The notes beneath the pieces were generated by a model. It saw only the letters and a list, made by a program, of their open reading frames with translations, made no database searches and was not told where the DNA came from. The translations under genes and the position numbers were made by a program. 64,000 nucleotides of DNA from Linnemannia hyalina (taxonomy: Eukaryota; Mortierellomycota; Mortierellomycetes; Mortierellales; Mortierellaceae), in contig JAHRHY010000008.1 in assembly GCA_019671135.1 (NCBI GenBank), positions 372,001 through 436,000 on the forward strand. The letters are read 5' to 3'. This document shows positions 12,341-23,388 of the stretch, one piece after another. Numbering within the stretch: the stretch's first letter is position 1; every line of letters begins with the position of its first letter.

Positions 12341-12473
12341 CTCCTCTCCTTCCCCTTCCTTCCCCTACCTTCCCCTTCCTTCCGAGCCCCTTTTGCTCCT
12401 CCTTTTCTTGCTCCTCTCTCCTATACCCTACCTCTCCTTTACTCTCCAACCCAAACACACATAAACACACAAC

Positions 12474-14463
12474 ATGACGAAGAACGAAATCGACGGCTCG
12501 GAAAAGTACGATGTCGATCTGATGCAGGATGTGCCCCAGACCCACCTCGCCCCTGAGCAGGAGGGTTTGAAGCGTGATCTTCGTCTTCGCCACATGATCA
12601 TGATTGCTGTTTCGGGAACCATCGGTACCGGTCTCTTCTTGACCTCCGGAAACACCATCGCCACCGCCGGACCTGGTGGTGCTTGTAAGTTTCACTTTTG
12701 TTTGCTGCCAACTCGAATAATTATTGCGTGCGTGCTCTTGTGTGCACTTCGTCCACGGTCTCATGGGAAAATATCATCTTTGTCAGACCATAACAGCTAA
12801 CCCTCCTCCGCGCTCTCTCTCTCTCTTCCCTTGTCCTCTCTCTACCTCAACCTACCAAAACAAACAGTGCTCGCATACGTCTTGATCGGTCTCTGGTTGG
12901 TCTTTGTCTGCCAGGCTATCGGTGAGGTTGCCACCCTTCTCCCCCTCCCCGGTGCATTCAACGCCTGGGGTGCCCGTGTCTTTGACGAGGCCCTTTCCTT
13001 CCAGATGACTGTAAGTCCATCCGCAGCTACTTTTTATCCTTTTGAAAACTACGCGTGAATCTCGCGTCGAACCACTCCTTCCATGTCTCAAAACTAAACT
13101 CGTTGATTTTTCTTTTCCTTTTTCTCGTTTCCGCCACTTTAACGTACAAATATAGTGGATGTACTTCATCAACTGGGCTTTGACCATTCCCGCAGAGTTG
13201 GCTGCCGCCGCTGTCATTGTCGAGTTCTGGATTGGCAAGGATTCGTCTTTCCCTTCCTGGGTCGTTCCTCTCATCATCATTCTCATCATGATTGTGATCA
13301 ACGTTACTGGAGTGAAAGCATATGGTGAGATCGAATACTGGCTGTCCATCTTGAAGGTTTTTACCATCTTGATGTTCATCGTCTGCGGTATCCTCGTCGA
13401 CGCCGGTGCTATCGGTGGTGTCACTTATGGTTTGAAGTCCTGGTCGCACGGCGATGCTCCTTTCGTCGGTGGCTTCCTTGCCTTTGTCAAGGTCCTTGTC
13501 TCTGTCGGTTACGCCTATGGTGGTTCCGAGATGACCGGTGTTACCGCTGCCGAGTCCCGCAACCCCCACAAGCACGTTCCTAAGGCCGTCAACACTGTCT
13601 TGATCCGCATTGCTGGTTTCTACATCTCGTCCGTCTTCTTGCTCGGAGCCATCGTCAACTACGATGATCCCGCCCTCCAGAACTCTGAAAAGTCTGCTGC
13701 CAAGGCCCCCTTCACTCTCGTCTTTGTCAAGGCCGGAATCAACGCTGCTGCCAATTACATGAACGCCGTCGTCTTCACCTCCATCTTCTCGGCCATCAAC
13801 TCTGACTTCTACGTCGCCACCCGCATGTTGCTGTCACTCGCCCGTAACGGCTGGGCCCACAAGTCGATCGGTTACACCAACTCTCGCGGTGTCCCCATGG
13901 TCGCTCTTGCCATTGTCACCTCGTGCTCGTGCTTGTCCTTGGTCACCATCTTCGTCGGATCCGGTGTCGTCTTCAGCTGGTTCGTCTCCATCATCGGTTC
14001 CATCATTTTCCAGTCCTGGATCTTGATTCTTCTCATCCACTTCCGTTTCCGTTACTGCTGGAAGGCACAAGGTCGCGCCGTCAATGACCTCCCCTACGTC
14101 TCCTGGGGCTACCCTTACGGCAACATCATTGCCACCTTCATCGGTATCTGCTGCATCATTGGAACTTGCTACCTGTCTGTCATTGACCCTCCTGTTAACC
14201 CCGGTGATGGTGCCACTGAGGAGGCTATCAAGGCGTTCAAGGCTGCTCGTGACGGATATGCCCAGGGTCTCTTGGGTGCCTGGTTCCCCTGGGTCCTGTC
14301 TGCCATCCTCTTCTTCTCCTACAAGTACACCCGTGGCACCAAGTTGGTCAAGGCCGAGGAGGCCGATCTCGACACTGGTCGCTTCATTCCCTCCGAGTCT
14401 GACAAAGAGGACTTGGAGGTCAAGGGTCCCATCTGGAAGCGTGCCCTCAAGTTCATCATCTAA
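12474..14463 (+). CDS. Amino-acid permease (APC superfamily, fungal YAT/AAP type)
   Basis: A plasma-membrane proton/amino-acid symporter of 553 aa. Exons are 12474-12684, 12868-13010 and 13156-14463, with GTAAGT donors at both introns, and the phase closes to TAA. The signature GTIGTGLFLTSG lies about residues 45-56 at the start of TM1, followed by GPGGALLAYVLIG in TM2 and EVATLLPLPGAF, all classic for Gap1-like permeases. Hydrophobicity shows about 12 membrane segments; the tail (TGRFIPSESDKEDLEVK) is charged and cytosolic. Lys-rich ends are typical targets for ubiquitin-driven endocytosis. Substrate cannot be told from sequence. The gene stands alone, with a TATA box at 12211 and a pyrimidine repeat in the leader. 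Codon use is strongly C-ending, suggesting high expression. Confidence 0.93.
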
Positions 14464-15017
14464 AATAAGCGCCTGTACCGTACTTAGACCTTTTTTTTTT
14501 TGTAGTTGTACACCTTCAAAAAATACTTAATAATACACACTTCAAAAACAACACGATCCGCGTTCTTTTTTCTCTTTTGGGAGAATGTTGGCAATATTAA
14601 TGGAAGCATAAAAATACGAAAAACGGTCGTCAGTTTTTTGTTCTTCCTTTCTTTCTCCCTCCTCTTTCTTTTGTTCTCCATCCAGCAACCAACCCTCAAC
14701 ACTTGACCCTGTCTCTTTCTCGCAAAGACGCGGCCGGCGTCTTTCGCCTCCTCTTTTACGCACGCTCACCCTTACATTCACGCTCACCCTCTCATCCTTC
14801 GCCACTCTTGGCCATGTGTATCGCAGTACTTTTCCTCTGCTCTTATGATCCTCTTGGATCTGATCTCTCTCTCTCTTTCTCTCCTTTCGAACTCCACATG
14901 CATCTGTCCTCTCATCCATCCTCATACTACAACCATATGAAAACACCACTCAGACTCGCCGCGCCAGCCCGACACTCGTAAACGTCCGCCATTATTTCCA
15001 GAGGCCAGCAAACGATC

Positions 15018-15472
15018 ATGCCCCATCATCCCACCGATGAAAAGTGTGGAAGGCTAACAAGGTGCGCGACGAGTAAGATATCAGTTGACCAACACGACCA
15101 CAAAGTTGTTCGTGGATGCGACTCCTCAAGCATATGCACTCAATTGATCGAGTTACCGTCTTTTCTATTTTTCCTTCTCCTTCTTAACATGGCAAGGAAG
15201 GCAGCTTTGTGGGTGGCCCGAGCAACGACACCGCAGGGAGTCCAAGCAGCTGCACAGCGGAAGGAGGTAGGAATGACTCAACTTCAGGAACAGGGTGCAA
15301 GCCAGAAGACAGACCACGACCGAACCAACAGGACGAGCTATCTGCCTCGCAGCAGGCGAAGCCAGCAACTCATGAGGAAAACCATGGTCGCATCCCCGAG
15401 ATGACTCCTAACGTAATCGATGCGTGTGGGCATGATGACGATGACGGCCTTATTGGTACCGTGCGCGTCTAA
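15018..15472 (+). CDS. Possible small two-exon hypothetical protein
   Basis: A weak candidate, about 108 aa. Exon 1 would be 15018-15072 (starting MPHHPTDEKCGRL) and exon 2 15201-15472, ending in an acidic stretch (ACGHDDDDGLIGTVRV) and TAA. The intron has a GTAAGA donor and an acceptor after a pyrimidine-rich tract with a CTTAAC branch-like sequence; the phase closes. The product is hydrophilic and resembles nothing I know. Exon 2 composition is coding-like compared with the flanking T/A-rich DNA, but the AG used is not the first after the pyrimidine tract. This may be chance. Confidence 0.22.
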
Positions 15473-15899
15473 TCACATCCAGAGTACTGTCCAGGTACTT
15501 CTTTGTACCTGTAAATAATAAGGGTTTATTACTAAGATCGCCAGTCATCTTGACTTAGTCGAAACACGAATACCTGTTCCATGCGATGCGGTGTCACCTG
15601 TAGACACAAGATAAAAAGAAAGAGAGCACGCTGCGTTTATATCCACATCTAATGTAGATGAATGCAGTCGACTTCTTCTGCGGCCTTGCCTAGTTTACCA
15701 CATATACAATCCTGGGAGTGTCTTGGATGTGCGCGGAGTTGTTTTTGTCGCGTCAAGTGTGTGCGCGCAGAGGTAAGTACCATGTGCACATGTGATGGTG
15801 TGACTGCCTTTTCCACTTTGCTCGCGCGTTCGGACGAATTCGCTAGACTGGCCTGAATAAAAAGGGTTCCTTTTTACTCGTCGGCCAGGACCTACAAGG

Positions 15900-15900
<1 letters not shown>

Positions 15901-15932
<32 letters not shown>
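15901..15932 (+). repeat. CCTTGA hexamer tandem repeat with a following inverted match
   Basis: Five exact copies of CCTTGA are followed within a few bases by CAAGGTCAA, the reverse complement of TTGACCTTG within the repeat. The segment could therefore fold into a hairpin. It lies in non-coding DNA; no function is known. Confidence 0.8.
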
Positions 15933-17131
15933 AGGACAAGGTCAAAACTCTCCAAGCAAGGGCGAAGACGAGGAACAAGACAACGGACAAGAGTCGCCCT
16001 GCTTTTTTGCGCGATCACGCGTGTTTCTCTTCTCTCCTTTGTTGGCCTTCTCATCGCCTTTCCCTCCTTCCTTGGCCCTTCTTCTTTCTCACTTTAACAC
16101 AACCCTATCATCACCTACTCCTTCCCTTCTATTTTTGGCATGTTACCGAAACGGCGGCGAGGAAGAGCTTCGATACTCACGTTACGGGGATGGCAGGACG
16201 ATTTCGATGGAGACAAGGAGCAGATCCGATTTCTCAACCCCAGATCTACAAGGGCGTTTCGAAAGCGATGATCACGGCGGGGATTTGTGTGCCTCATATC
16301 TAGATCGACCTTTCGATAATGACGAAGAGCGACCTTTCCACGGAGGCGACGGGGTACGAAAAGGTGTTTTTTTATTCCACCACTCTGACTGTGATAAGAA
16401 TGCTTTGGGAGCCTATATTCAGTCACATCAAATCGGAGGGATAACGCGAAAAGAACACGAAGCTACTAGGAGACGCGACAATATATTTTTTTTCCGGAGC
16501 TTACCTTTTTTAAAGATGGTTTTTTTTTTTTTTTTTTTTGAGATCCTCAAAAACCTTTCCCGAATTGAATGAGCTGTTTTGACGGTGGCGATCGAGTTAG
16601 TGAGAAAAAAAAACATGTTAGCAAAGTCTCTCAAGCAAAACACGAACCCAGACATGAACCATTGTAAATATGAGAAGGCACATTATTTTTTACCTCGGCC
16701 AACATAATGTCGCTTTCACAGTTCCAGTACATCCGATACCATGGCCTTTTTTTCCCCCCTCCCATCCCGTTTCAGCAATGCAATTGTAACCGTCGCATTT
16801 ATTGGGCGAGGAGCGTGAAATGGCCAAACAAGCACCAACCCATCAATGCCCATTACATCTCTTTACCACGCAATTGATCCCATACCTCCAAAAAAAAATA
16901 AAAAAAACGATAAAAGAGATCATGTACTTGCACTGATCCCTGCTCTACCCCGCCTTGCCACTAAACCTGAATTGCTCCCCACATGCGTATGTATCGTCAT
17001 TGGTCCAACTTGAAGTTTTAAGCAAAAAAAAGTACGGTGAATGCTGTTTTAATAATGAATGCGTGTTTGTTTGTCTATTCCTGAAATAGTACCGATATAT
17101 GTATGTAGGAGGTCGTGTACTGTCCATGAAC

Positions 17132-19520
17132 TCAAAGCTCGGCAAGGAAGCTGTCGTATCCCTGGAGTCCGTTCTGAAGAATCTGCTTTTCGCCCTGAAC
17201 ACAGAGTCCTCCATAGTAAAGTGGTCCAGACAACTTTGCCTATTGAAATCAAACAAAAAAAAATGTTCGAGTCAGTCCTTGCCAAGATCATCTTATATAG
17301 AAAAGGGTACATCTACAGAATACATCTCCATGGATATATTTCATCAATAAAAAGAGATGCATGTTTGTTTTTGTTTTGTTGGTCAGGCAAGTGGATGAAT
17401 GACGATTTACCTTCTTGAGAGACGCCAAGTCCTGCTCGGCTGTGGTCTTGTCAGTGACGCCAAAGGCATCGGCACGGATACGGATAAGGGTCAGAATAGC
17501 TTCCAGAACAGCCTTGCGGGTCTTCTTGCTTTTCTCGTCGCGAGGACCCAACTCGGGCTTGGGGACCTTCTCGTGTCCTTCTTCCTCGTCGTCATCGTCC
17601 TCCATCTCTTCATCCTCGTCACCGCGCTCCTCCTGCTCGCGACGCATAAAGATATCGTTGAAGTATTCCATGGCGGCTTCCATGTCCTCCTGAACCTTAG
17701 CAAACTGGTCCTTCTCCATGAACAGGATGTTGAGGAGCATAAGCAGGCGGTCATCGATCGAGCCGTCGTGCATCATGTACATGATGTCTCTAGGGAAATC
17801 CTCCTCCTCTTCTTCCTCCTCACCCTCCATCTCCTCGTCATCCTCATCCTCAGCCTCACCCTCAGCAGCCTTCTTCTTGGGGGCCTTGGGCGCACAGCAA
17901 TCGTCACCCTCAGCATGTTCGTGTCCATGTCCGTGCTCATGATCGTGGTCGTGATCATGGTCTCCTCCACCGCAGCATCCACCCTCCTCCTCCTCATCTT
18001 CCTCAGCGCCGATAAAGGTATCCTCATTCTCCAAGAACCAGGCTGTCCTCTCCTCAATCAACTTCTCATCCTTAAGGATCTTCTGAGCAGCCTGACGAAC
18101 CATATCCAGCTGAATAGTGACAGTGTCATGGGGGTTGCCCTCGACTGCGAATCCGTACTTGCTCAGGAGAATCTTGTTGGGGTAAGGACCATAGTGACGG
18201 GTGATCTCTTCGCCCTTCTTGACCTCGTCGTCCAGGATAATGTCGCAGGTGTCGTTGATCTCCTCGTCATCGTCTTCCTCTGCATCCTCGTCCTCCCACT
18301 CCTCACCATCTTCCTCCATGCCCTCCCCAGCCTTCTTTCCCTTGGCAGCAGCAGCCTTCTTGTCGGCAGCTGGGGCCGAGTCGTCTCCAGCCAAGTCAGG
18401 GACCTCGTCGTCGTCAGATTCGTCCTCGTTCTCCTCATCGTCCTCGTCATCAGAGCCGTCTTCCATGTGCTCACAAGCCAAAGCGCCGCAGATCTCGCAG
18501 ACTTCCTCGTGAGTCAAGTAATCCGCATTAGGCATAGGGTTGTGGTTCACACTATTCATGTCCCAGAAAAATGGCAAGTAGGCAATGTGTTAGCAAATAA
18601 ATCAAGCAAAGACAAACCAAGCTAGCGCACAATGTTGAAGCAAAAACTTACAAGTCGGCAAAGGGAACCAAAGCGGTGACATGGAAGTTATCGACATCCA
18701 TGCCTCTGGATGAGACAATCTCCATCATGGCCCTGAATGCTTCCAACGTAAAGAACTTGGCCTTAATCTCTGCGGTAAAGACATCCGAGTTCTTTTCGAT
18801 AAATGGCACCACAATCGACTCGAAATCCTCCTGCATATCCTTCTATTCAACACGGAGACAATAATGAGATTTTTTTTCGTTAGTATCAGCTCTTGAACGG
18901 ATCTGTCTTTTTGTTACACCATCAATTGATTGAAAGGTGACTTACAATGTCAGCCTCGATATCGTTGTAGGCCTCGCACATCTTCATCATCTCACGAGAC
19001 TCTTTGGACAAGGCAGTGGCCATTTGAGGAGGACGCTTGGTCAAGAGAGCCAAGTAAGGCGCCCAGGGAGACTGAGCACCACGCGAGAGCTCGTACATGC
19101 ATCCAATGGTCAATGCGGTATCGCCCTCAATCTCGTCATCCTCCAGCAAGTTGGCAATTCCTGTCGTCTGGACCGACAACACAATTGCCTTGGGAACCTG
19201 GATCGCTATTTGTTTTCAAATTTGGTATTTTTCGTCCGTTAGTTGTGCTATTTTCTCGACTTGTAAAAAAAAAAAGTGCCGTTCCTTGTCAATTTGCTTT
19301 TGGGATGGGAGGGCACCCCCCCCTCCCCTCCTCCTCCCCTAGCTGCCAATAGATTCTTTTCTCCCTGAATACCTTCATAACCGGGTTCGAGGAGCTTCTT
19401 TGCAAAGACGCCGAGACCGTATTTGGCGGGAGTCTCTTTGATCTCGATAGCGGCTTTGTCCCAGACGATTTCGTTCTCTTCAGCCCAGGCGAGGAAGGCG
19501 GTCAGTTCCTTTGACGACAT
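17132..19520 (-). CDS. SET-domain protein lysine methyltransferase (Rkm/SETD6-like) with acidic and His/Cys-rich inserts
   Basis: A 615-aa protein from five exons: 19373-19520, 18946-19205, 18652-18842, 17411-18551 and 17132-17239, all minus strand, with the phase closing. It belongs to the split-SET class (Rubisco LSMT, SETD6, yeast Rkm enzymes), which methylates lysines of ribosomal and other non-histone proteins using S-adenosylmethionine. GLGVFAKK (about residue 35) is SET-N. LVPFADFVNHN (about 194-204) is the AdoMet-binding NH motif. HYGPYPNKILLSKYGF (about 319-334) is the catalytic tyrosine region, and the rest matches a substrate-binding C-lobe. Odd features are CEICGALACEH (about 218-228) followed by a 70-residue acidic stretch between NHN and the YG motif, and a Cys-flanked DH/EH/GH run (about 392-419). 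A short final exon ends FLAEL. The target protein is unknown. Confidence 0.85.
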
Positions 19521-21900
19521 TGTGTATGTTGATTGTGGTGATGTGAAGAAAGGGAATGAGGGAGGGAGGGGAGGGATGAGCGTGAAGTGTTTAAGTGAAG
19601 GAGATTTTTTTTTCTTCTGTTGTGGCAGTCACCCAGTAGAATGAAAAACGTGTTCTGGACGCCACCAATCGAAAATCAGGAGGATTGAATCTAGGCGGGA
19701 CCTCAAATCCATGACCAAGAGAGCTACCGGCAGGTCTACATTATCCACGCACAAACACGATAACCATGAAGCACTCTCTCACACAATCAGCCTTTCGTTT
19801 CGGCCCCACTTCACACATAACATACCGTTCCATCCCAAAGCACGATTGCTTGTGGGTTTTTATTAATGCTATGACTATGAATAAAGGGTGAAGAAGGGAG
19901 AAGAGAGAAAAGAAGGGTCCTTCTAGGCTAGGACACTCCATGTGTGAAGATCTCACTTGGAGCCCACAAGTCTCCTCACCCTTTTCGCATGTCTAGCTTC
20001 ACTCCCTCCTCCTTTCATGTTCTACTGCTTCACATTTATATCTGCCAGTCCCTCTCCCTCCCATGTCAAGCCAAGAAAAAAAAAAAAAAGCAAACCAAAA
20101 AGCCTTGAAAGTTTCTCCCTTTTCACCCATATGCACCCCTCACCGCCAGTTAGGCAAACCAAAAATTCATGCATGAACACCCCATATCAAATCAAATCGA
20201 AAAGCAAACAAGGGATACGATAAGGACACGGACAAGGGATGGACAGGGGGGAGGTTATGAAGGTGCATGTGGAACTGATTTATTCATGCGGGAGTGCAGC
20301 TGAAAATGTGGATGTGGATGTGGACGTGGATGCCCCACGTCTGACTTATGGGTAAGCTCCGTCGGAGTTTTCCTGTTTGCCCTCAAAATGGATTCTAAAA
20401 GAGGGAATCAAAAGAAGGGGGCGAAGAGAGAAAGAAGGAGATCTGTGAGAAAGAAAAAGTGAGACAGAAGAATCATAAAAAAAGGACAACTGTGTCAATG
20501 CATAGGACATAGGAGCAGAACGCGTTTCATCCATTTCGGAAGAATGTTGCCAGCCAGTTCAATATCATGATGGACTGAGTAAGGCGAGATAGAAAGAATG
20601 ATCGATAGGAAATTGTGATACGCCAATTTGAGAAGGCTAGAACTCCTAGGTAGGAGGAGGACAACGGGAGGCGGAGAGAGACGACAGGAGGAAGAGAATG
20701 GTTAGAAAACATGTAAGGATGGCAGCATCATGGAAAATGGATGGAAAAGGGGTCAGGATGAGAAGAGGCATGTCAAATCATTGGGAAAATATGGTCAAAA
20801 GACAAAAGGGAAGAGAAAAGGAAAATAGGAGAATAGTGTTGGGTAGCGAAGGAAACTGGCCGAGTCCGTATGGCATGAAGTGGGGAGATTACTTGGAACT
20901 GCATGAATGCATTGTTACTACTCAAGACAAGACAAAAGAGAAAGGAAAGAAGGGGCCGACAAGGCTGGCCAAAAAATTCAGGTATTGCCACTATGAGTTA
21001 TTACTAAAAGGTGCTATCCGTCTCCAATCTCATGTCTGGTCTGTATTGTTCTTCGCCACTCCCACGTCGGAACCATGGCCCATCCATCCAATTGCTCTTC
21101 TCCCATCACTCGCACCCCCTCGCTCTCACAACTTTGTATCATCCCATGGCCATGGAATGTAAAGTTGGTGATGATGATGGTTGCCCGATCAAAGACGTAA
21201 ACAATAGAGCAAAGAAGCAACAACAATAGCAACTAAACACTCACAAACACAAAACAATTGCGCTCGGCTCATCGTTCCATATCCATTTCTCGCCGCACCA
21301 TGGGAGAGGGAGGTGGTGTTTTTTTTGTGTTTGTCACGGTCTGTTATTATGTCACGCCTTGCCTTTTTTTTTTGAGTATCGGGCGATTATGCCAACTAAA
21401 AGCAAAGAAAGGAAAAAGAAGGGGCGAAAAAAAAAAAGAGAGGGAAAAAAAAGAGGGACGGAGGGGAGGAAGGAGAAGGAGAGAACAATGCACACGAAAC
21501 AAATGGGAAGAGAATAAAGGAGGGAAAAGACAAGAGGGAAAAAACAAAGAGAGAGAAGGGGTTCATGAGAAGGAGAGAAGGAGAGAGAAAGGAAGGAGCA
21601 GTGAAGGGATGACCGACATCCACTCTCTCATATAAAGGCACGACATGCCCGCTTGATTTCCTCTAGTTTATTTTTTTCCTTCTGTTATTTCGCTTCTCTC
21701 ATCATCGCACAATCAACAAAATAACATTTCAACGAAAGCAATATTTATCCCCGCGTCTGCATAAACCGCCATTCAGCCACCCATACATTCTTACTTCATA
21801 GTCCATACACCCCGATCGCATAACATAACATTGCATAAATAACGCATCACGCACACATATTCCATACCTCCATACCTCCATACCATACCATACATCTGCC
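19521..21900. other. Intergenic between divergent SET gene and orphan gene
   Basis: No gene is supported. A/G-rich frames around 20700-21640 are compositional and lack domains. The stretch should hold the promoters of both flanking genes. Confidence 0.55.
21631..21637 (+). promoter_or_regulatory. Putative TATA box of the orphan gene
   Basis: TATAAAG lies 270 bases before the ATG at 21901, downstream of an A/G-rich tract. It supports a real promoter for the orphan reading frame; no start site was measured. Confidence 0.4.
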
Positions 21901-23280
21901 ATGACGGTCAAAGGATGGTTCAACAACAACAACTCCACTCCCGCCTTCAACAAAAACAATAAAAAGCACCAACAACAGCAGCACCCACCCATCACAACAA
22001 TCACAGCACCCTTACCACCATTCTCTACACCTCCACCCCCATACTCGCACGCCCTCTCTCCTTCCCTTCCTTCCTCCTCTTCTTCAGCTTCTTGTAATAT
22101 TTCCTCTCCATCTTCTCCACTCGCCTCAACAGCTCCAACTCTCTCGCCTTCTTTTCAAATCAACAAAAAATCTCCACTCAGGCACACTATCATGCAACAA
22201 CCACAACAGCAACCAAAGCAACAGCACCACACATACTCATCCACGTCGAGGAACAACGGCGATTCAAATCCTTCTTCTTGTTCAGCTTCTCGCGCCTCAC
22301 CTTCACCTTCACCCGCACCGATCGACGACAGCCTCTTCATCCGCATGACAGTGAACCCCCGCAAATCCGTCCCCCGCCCCCCAACAGAGTTCCGTATCCG
22401 CCCCTCCACTCCTCCTTCATCCCCTCACATCAAGAACTCTACAGCAACTTACAGCAATAGCAGCAGCTTCAGTAACCTGGAGAAGGCCCTCCCTGCGCCA
22501 CCAAAACGCGCCACCAAGACCAAGACAACAGCAGCCGCCCTCCTAAAGTTCAAAGACCTCAAGACCCGTCTCCGCACCCACTCCTTCTCATCCTCGACAT
22601 TCTCCTTCCCCACCCCCTCGACTTCCCCCTCCTCCCCCCAACACTCCTCCGTCCTCCCCCTCGCCCCTTCCTCCTCAACAGTCTCGACAACCCCAGAATC
22701 GATCGCCCAAGAGTACGCACGAACAATCAAAACCCTCTGGAAGATGATCGAAGATGAAGAACAAGCCTACCGACTCGTCGAGGCCAGTCATTCTCTCTCC
22801 GGTTCCATCCCCACCATTGCCGATATCTCGCTTGGTACAGGAAGAGTAGTGGTGAATAGGCCGCCGTATGTGGGAACGGCGTTGAGACGGCCCTCGTTGC
22901 CGTTGTTGATGACCGTCCCGCCCATCCAAGAGGAGGAAGAAACTTCTCCCTCGACAACAACATCGCCAACAAGGTCACCGTTTAGTCCTCGCCCCTCTTC
23001 AGGCCCTAGACGTCGTAACCACGCCGTCGCTCTCGCAGCCCTCAACACAACCCCCCTCCTCCACACCAAGCCCACCACCTTGGTATGCTCCTCAACGAAC
23101 GAGATGGACCATACGGTCGCAGATCTGGACCTCAGCCCTGTCGGCCTCAGCGATGCCAGTGAAGAAGAATACTCTAGCGAGAACGATTCGGAGGCAGAGG
23201 AAGAACGTGTAGTTGTTCACATCGCTCAAAAGGTTTCCATGTACCGAGGTCGGTCCTTCTGCTGGAGCCAGCCCGCTTAA
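21901..23280 (+). CDS. Orphan low-complexity protein (hypothetical)
   Basis: A single-exon frame of 459 aa that I do not recognise. The N-terminal 150 residues are Asn/Gln/Ser/Pro-rich and disordered. More ordered-looking parts are FIRMTVNPRKSVPRPP (about 142-157), a basic segment LLKFKDLKTRLRTHSF (about 213-228) and a likely helix IAQEYARTIKTLWKMIEDEEQAYRL (about 266-290, shown split by position). The C-terminus is acidic then ends in a short peptide HIAQKVSMYRGRSF. The helix and tail look conserved-protein-like rather than random, and a TATA box lies upstream. No membrane segment or catalytic motif is visible. It could be a lineage-specific regulator or scaffold; no function is proposed. 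Confidence 0.7.
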   Translation: MTVKGWFNNNNSTPAFNKNNKKHQQQQHPPITTITAPLPPFSTPPPPYSHALSPSLPSSSSSASCNISSPSSPLASTAPTLSPSFQINKKSPLRHTIMQQPQQQPKQQHHTYSSTSRNNGDSNPSSCSASRASPSPSPAPIDDSLFIRMTVNPRKSVPRPPTEFRIRPSTPPSSPHIKNSTATYSNSSSFSNLEKALPAPPKRATKTKTTAAALLKFKDLKTRLRTHSFSSSTFSFPTPSTSPSSPQHSSVLPLAPSSSTVSTTPESIAQEYARTIKTLWKMIEDEEQAYRLVEASHSLSGSIPTIADISLGTGRVVVNRPPYVGTALRRPSLPLLMTVPPIQEEEETSPSTTTSPTRSPFSPRPSSGPRRRNHAVALAALNTTPLLHTKPTTLVCSSTNEMDHTVADLDLSPVGLSDASEEEYSSENDSEAEEERVVVHIAQKVSMYRGRSFCWSQPA

Positions 23281-23347
23281 ACTAAACTAGACTTTTTAGT
23301 ATGATCCATCCATCTCCTCCTCCTCTTCCCCGTTCTCCTTTCATGTA

Positions 23348-23388
<41 letters not shown>

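Larger units (their letters stand above)
5957..12473. other. Long gene-free stretch (about 6.5 kb)
   Basis: I found no protein gene, tRNA or clear transposon. The stretch is rich in homopolymer and simple repeats: T-runs at about 6988-7004 and 7868-7890, an A-run at about 9149-9165, a (GA)n tract at 8478-8500, (CA)n at about 8824-8838, two copies of a 12-bp unit starting TTCGCTTGG at about 7599-7622, and a TGGCAA/G hexamer repeat at about 11612-11640. Frames here are short and without domains. The last part is the promoter and leader of the permease. An intron-rich fast-evolving gene or a long non-coding RNA could be missed by eye. Confidence 0.5.
14464..17131. other. Intergenic with a possible small gene and a CCTTGA repeat
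   Basis: Apart from the weak candidate gene at 15018-15472 and the repeat at 15901-15932, nothing is recognisable. A T-run of about 18 lies at 16521-16540. The right end is the 3' flank of the minus-strand SET gene. Confidence 0.5.

Noticed and set aside
15695..16054. 119-aa minus-strand frame with repeated Val-Lys
   Set aside because: The VK repeat is only the CCTTGA hexamer array read in reverse, and the rest has no protein character.
17399..18625. 408-aa open frame antisense to the SET gene
   Set aside because: It mirrors the acidic, repetitive exon 4 of the real gene. Leu/Val/Ser runs come from reverse-reading GAG/GAC codons, and the minus strand has a phase-consistent five-exon gene with SET motifs.
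20698..21162. 154-aa plus-strand frame
   Set aside because: Lys/Arg/Gly-rich product of an A/G-biased stretch, with no domain, promoter or splice support.
23350..23386. AC repeat considered as a repeat array of CRISPR type
   Set aside because: Plain dinucleotide microsatellite; the genome is eukaryotic and has no spacer structure.
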